A stretch of DNA of 64,000 nt from Sulfurovum riftiae. Its GTDB lineage: Bacteria; Campylobacterota; Campylobacteria; Campylobacterales; Sulfurovaceae. Below are positions 61,180 through 64,000 of this stretch, piece by piece (the stretch's first letter is position 1; every line of letters begins with the position of its first letter). Both the position numbers and the translations under genes were made by a program. The stretch spans positions 413,811 through 477,810 of the forward strand of contig NZ_LNKT01000001.1 of assembly GCF_001595645.1 (NCBI RefSeq). The letters are read 5' to 3'. The notes below the pieces were generated by a model. It did not search any database and had not been told where the DNA came from. It worked only from the letters and a program-made list of their open reading frames with translations.

Positions 61180-61509
61180 ATGCCTAAAGAAAAAGAAGAA
61201 CTCTTCAAGAAGATAGGTGTGGATGTCAGTGAGGACAATATAAATATCGATATAGGAAAAACCAAAGACTTTTTCATTACCCTGCAGGACAAGCTGCAGC
61301 AAAAAGCCGAAAAGATGGAAAAAGATATCTCTGAAGGCAAGATCGATCTAGGAGATGAAGTCGGTATCAAGGTGGATGACGAACATATCGATATCGATCT
61401 GAAGAAGACCAAGAGTTTCATTGAAGAGCTTGGTGAGAAGATAGAGCATTTCCTTGGAGAGATCGATCATGTGGCCAAGAAGCTGGAGAAGAAGCCGGAA
61501 GAGAAATAA
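61180..61509 (+). CDS. Small acidic protein with an internal repeat, 109 aa
   Basis: Two units with the same order: IGVDVSEDNINIDIGKTKDF followed by a helix, and VGIKVDDEHIDIDLKKTKSF followed by a helix, i.e. beta-loop-beta-helix twice. It is rich in Asp/Glu/Lys and has no cysteine. AAAAAGGATGG precedes ATG 61180. The transcript probably starts from TATAAT 61153-61158, whose upstream sequence is the mobile remnant. I know no matching family. Confidence 0.62.
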   Translation: MPKEKEELFKKIGVDVSEDNINIDIGKTKDFFITLQDKLQQKAEKMEKDISEGKIDLGDEVGIKVDDEHIDIDLKKTKSFIEELGEKIEHFLGEIDHVAKKLEKKPEEK

Positions 61510-61590
61510 AGCGTATATCTGGCAATTTGACATATTTTTGACATGTATAACTCTTTTCCGATAAGATCGCAATAAACAGCAGGAAGAACT

Positions 61591-62910
61591 ATGCCGACAC
61601 AAACGACCATAAAATGCCCCAACTGCGGTACGCAGATCGATATTGACGAGATCTTCTATCATCAGATCGAAGAGAAGTTCAAACAGCAGCATCTGGCTGA
61701 GCAGAAAAAACTTCAGGAAGAAGTGGAAGCCAAGCGTAAAGAGTACAAATCATATCTCGATGCCCTTAAAGCCAAAGAAAATGCACTTCAGGAAGAGAAA
61801 GAGAAGTTTGACGAGGAACTTAAAAAAGCAACCAGGGAACAGCTGAAAGTCGAACGGGTAAAGCTTGCTGACGAATTGAAGCGTGAGCTGGTCGAAGAGC
61901 AGAGTGCATCGATGGCACTCCTGCAAAAAGAGCTTGAAGAGAAGTCCAAAAAACTTCAGGAGCTTCATGCAGCCACTGCCAAGATCGCGCAGCTGGAAAG
62001 AGAGAAAGAGGAACTCACAGCCAAAGCCAAAGCGGAAGCGGAATTGGCACTCAATCAGAAACTGGCGGAAGAGAAGATAAAGCTGCAAAAAGCCCTCGAT
62101 GAAGCTTCAGCAAGCAAACTCAAAGAGATAGAAGAGGCCAATGCCCTGAAACTCAAAGAGAAAGAGGAGCAGATGGAGCAGCTCAAGCGGAGTCTTGAAG
62201 ATGCCAAAAGGAAAGCAGAGCAGGGAAGTATGCAGGTGCAGGGTGAGGCGCTGGAGCTTGCCATAGAAAATTGGCTTGCCTCACAATTCCCGTTCGACAA
62301 CATCGAAGAGGTCAAAAAAGGTGCTTTCGGTGCGGACTGTGTACACACCATTCATACCAGAGAGCTGCAGAACTGCGGGGTGATCTGCTATGAAAGCAAG
62401 AATACCAAGGCATGGTCTGACGGATGGATCACAAAACTCAAACAGGATATGCTCAAGGTCAATGCTGACCTTGGGGTACTGGTCACTTCTGTCTATCCTG
62501 CAGATATGGACAGGATGGGTTTTGTTGATGGTATCTGGGTCTGTAGTCTCGATGAATTCAAAGGCTCTGCTTCACTTTTACGTGAAAGTCTCATACGTGT
62601 GCATAAAACAGTGCAGAAAGAGGAGAACAAGAGTGACAAGATGAGCCTGCTTTACAGCTACCTTACCGGTAACGAGTTCCAGATGCAGCTCAAGGCCATC
62701 GTGGACGGTTTCATGCAGATGCAGACCGAACTGGACAAAGAACGCCGCTCTCTCATGGCAAGCTGGAAACGCCGTCAGAAACTCATTGACGGTGTGTTGC
62801 AAAATACCACCGAGATGTATGGTTCGTTACAGGGGATCGCGGGGAGTGGTGCGTTAGGGCATATCGAGGCGTTGGAACTGCCGGAGGAGATTGAGAGGGA
62901 AAAGGAGTAG
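61591..62910 (+). CDS. DUF2130 coiled-coil protein with nuclease-like C-terminal domain
   Basis: A 439-aa protein. A short CPNCGTQID zinc-ribbon-like start (residues 9-17) is followed by a long coiled coil (about 25-215). The DUF2130 domain (about 215-400) contains VQGEALELAIENWLASQFPF, FGADCVHTIHTR, VICYESKNTKAWSDGWITKLKQDM and LGVLVTSVYPADMDRMGF. These fit a restriction-endonuclease-like core (E-x...D...ExK with YESKN). Function in cells is not established; nucleic-acid processing is inferred. Its stop is followed by the attC-like hairpin at 62923. Confidence 0.8.
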   Translation: MPTQTTIKCPNCGTQIDIDEIFYHQIEEKFKQQHLAEQKKLQEEVEAKRKEYKSYLDALKAKENALQEEKEKFDEELKKATREQLKVERVKLADELKRELVEEQSASMALLQKELEEKSKKLQELHAATAKIAQLEREKEELTAKAKAEAELALNQKLAEEKIKLQKALDEASASKLKEIEEANALKLKEKEEQMEQLKRSLEDAKRKAEQGSMQVQGEALELAIENWLASQFPFDNIEEVKKGAFGADCVHTIHTRELQNCGVICYESKNTKAWSDGWITKLKQDMLKVNADLGVLVTSVYPADMDRMGFVDGIWVCSLDEFKGSASLLRESLIRVHKTVQKEENKSDKMSLLYSYLTGNEFQMQLKAIVDGFMQMQTELDKERRSLMASWKRRQKLIDGVLQNTTEMYGSLQGIAGSGALGHIEALELPEEIEREKE

Positions 62911-62922
62911 AAGCATCAGAGG

Positions 62923-62985
62923 CAACGGGGGAGTTGAGAAATATTTGAGCCGTAGGGTCAAATATTTATCTCCAATGTTTTGTTA
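62923..62985 (-). other. attC-like hairpin at the 3' end of the GIY-YIG gene
   Basis: On the minus strand the sequence begins ATAACAAAAC and ends CCCCGTTG, with long complementary arms (AAATATTTGA/TCAAATATTT and GGAG/CTCC) around a CCCTACGGC loop. It starts 5 bp after the gene's stop codon. Size (63 bp) and TAAC...GTT ends are as in attC sites of integrons, though strict RYYYAAC and GTTRRRY boxes are not met. Confidence 0.45.
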
Positions 62986-62990
62986 TATCT

Positions 62991-63881
62991 TTATAAATTA
63001 TTTAGCTCTTTAGCTTTTTGTAATTTCTCAAAGGTTGTATATCTTGGTCCTTGAAGTGTTCCTTTTTTTGCATTACCAAAAACTATTGGTCCAATTTTTC
63101 TTGCTGAACCTTTGAAGTTTATTTTGTATTTTCCACCATCACCATATGGCTCTATTGATTCAACTTCTGCATAATGTGTGATTGCCGAAACTGGAGCAGT
63201 TTGATAAGCTGCAATATATTTTATATCTTTTAATTTGCCCGCACTAAGTCTAATTGCATACCAACTATTTTGTTTCAAAAACACCTCTTTAAAACCATCT
63301 TCTTGGGCTGGAACAATTATAGTATCTCTAATATTTTTATTTTTAGATTGTTCATCATTAGAAACATGCATTTTTTGAGCTTTTTCAAAAACTCTAATTT
63401 CTACTAACGGCAAAATACTTAATATTTCATTTAAAAATTCTTGTGTGTCAGCTTTTTCTGACTCTGTTAGAATAGGTTCGTTTGGAGTTGCATTATTATC
63501 TAATTTACAACGATTAATTTCTTGAGCTTTCTTGATTAAAGACCATTCAAGCCATGTTATGTGAGCTCTATTTAAGCCATTATTACTTGATATAAAGACT
63601 AAAACCTTGTCCCAAAAATCTTTATTTTTATCATGTGAATCTATTCTTGTTCTAATACCATCACCTTGTCCAATATACACAACGGGCAAATCACTATCTT
63701 CTGCATAACCAAAAAGAATATATATTCCAGCCTGATCAAATTCTTTTCTATTTTTATGTTTTGACCAAGAATCTCTAGAAACTTCTAAACCTATTCCTGT
63801 CCAGTTCATTTTATCTATTATTTTTAAAGAATTAGGGTTTCCATCTAGTATAAAAAGTCTTATTGTATATGGTTTTGGCAA
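62991..63881 (-). CDS. GIY-YIG nuclease-domain protein, AT-rich and probably acquired
   Basis: A 296-aa protein. A GIY-YIG domain (about residues 45-125) has AGIYILFGYAED (GIY), VVYIGQGDGIRTRIDSH (YIG and the catalytic Arg), and TWLEWSLIKKA (catalytic Glu). The C-terminal about 130 residues hold a further folded domain with WYAIRLSAGKLKDIKYIAAY, of unknown type. The start is TTG 63881, with AAAAGGA 6 nt upstream. The gene is markedly more AT-rich and its codons differ from neighbours. Flanked by the attC-like hairpins at 62923 and 63914. Confidence 0.78.
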   Translation of the reverse strand: MPKPYTIRLFILDGNPNSLKIIDKMNWTGIGLEVSRDSWSKHKNRKEFDQAGIYILFGYAEDSDLPVVYIGQGDGIRTRIDSHDKNKDFWDKVLVFISSNNGLNRAHITWLEWSLIKKAQEINRCKLDNNATPNEPILTESEKADTQEFLNEILSILPLVEIRVFEKAQKMHVSNDEQSKNKNIRDTIIVPAQEDGFKEVFLKQNSWYAIRLSAGKLKDIKYIAAYQTAPVSAITHYAEVESIEPYGDGGKYKINFKGSARKIGPIVFGNAKKGTLQGPRYTTFEKLQKAKELNNL

Positions 63882-63913
63882 AGTTTTTTCCTTTTATTGG
63901 AGATTAATTGATA

Positions 63914-63977
63914 TAACGGTGGACTTGATGGATAACTACCCGTCAGGGTATGTTATTCATCTTCCAAGGGTTTGTTA
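63914..63977 (-). other. attC-like hairpin upstream of the GIY-YIG gene
   Basis: On the minus strand it begins ATAACAAACCCTTGG and ends TCCACCGTTATAT. The central ATAAC-TACCC/GGGTA-GTTAT hairpin and flanking CTTG/CAAG pairs give an imperfect stem, 64 bp overall. Its end lies 33 bp before the start codon, as in integron cassettes. The remaining bases 63978-64000 are AT-rich with no visible gene. Confidence 0.45.
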
Positions 63978-64000
63978 TGTGGATATTATATCTTTTATTG

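Noticed and set aside
1..64000. tRNA, rRNA or known riboswitch
   Set aside because: No cloverleaf, rRNA core sequence or recognised aptamer was found in the gaps by eye; a tRNAscan or Infernal search would settle it.

Overview
The window comes from a bacterial chromosome that looks like a Campylobacterota member of the Sulfurovum/Sulfurimonas type. This is inferred from gene content, not from a marker gene: a fused CcsBA cytochrome c maturation protein, an Na+-pumping OadGAB complex beside PckA, a CoA-disulfide/persulfide reductase-rhodanese, many small periplasmic proteins, strong TATAAT -10 elements with poorly conserved -35 elements, and AAGGA-type ribosome binding sites. No rRNA, tRNA or CRISPR was found. 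About 90% of the window is coding, with short gaps.

Layout. 1-0.7 kb: end of an AI-2E-type permease operon, transcribed leftward, divergent from a MarC gene. 2.5-9.3 kb: a seven-gene rightward operon (CoA-disulfide reductase-rhodanese, Tat-exported amidohydrolase-fold protein, SDR, periplasmic rhodanese, zinc alcohol dehydrogenase, DUF3302 and HlyD pair). It is followed by an AraC-type regulator whose promoter carries a C9 tract, then by two tandem UlaG-like metallo-beta-lactamase-fold proteins and two exported proteins. One 16-bp motif sits about 37 bp upstream of the -10 element of the divergent promoters at 0.8 kb, of the operon at 2.5 kb and of the operon at 10.6 kb, suggesting one regulon. 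14.8 kb: a 266-bp MITE-like element. 15-31 kb: housekeeping genes (cardiolipin synthase, RlmH, DksA-like protein, DusB, UvrA, PolA) mixed with unknown membrane and periplasmic proteins. 31-42 kb: CcsBA, an outer-membrane barrel, metallophosphoesterases, TcdA, SurE, GreA, ArgC, MetF and SerB. 42-54 kb: an ABC exporter with an in-frame palindromic insertion, UppP, a DEAD-box helicase, OadGAB, PckA, MgtE and a CorC-like protein. 54-64 kb: a second DEAD-box helicase, an EEP nuclease, FabI, RlmB, a CAP-domain protein, DUF2130, and finally an AT-rich GIY-YIG gene between two attC-like hairpins that resembles an integron gene cassette.

How the genes work together. OadGAB and PckA sit side by side at the oxaloacetate node (Na+-coupled carboxylation/decarboxylation and PEP formation). 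The 2.5-13.7 kb locus combines cytosolic and periplasmic sulfane-sulfur chemistry with redox enzymes, lactonase-like folds and an envelope fusion protein. A thiol or reactive-electrophile response is a reasonable guess, but no substrate can be named from sequence. The window is also rich in small repeats: three insertions of one short inverted-repeat family with 4-bp target duplications, six loci of GTAGGGT-headed palindromes, two arrays of 7-bp period, and a palindromic element inside a coding frame.
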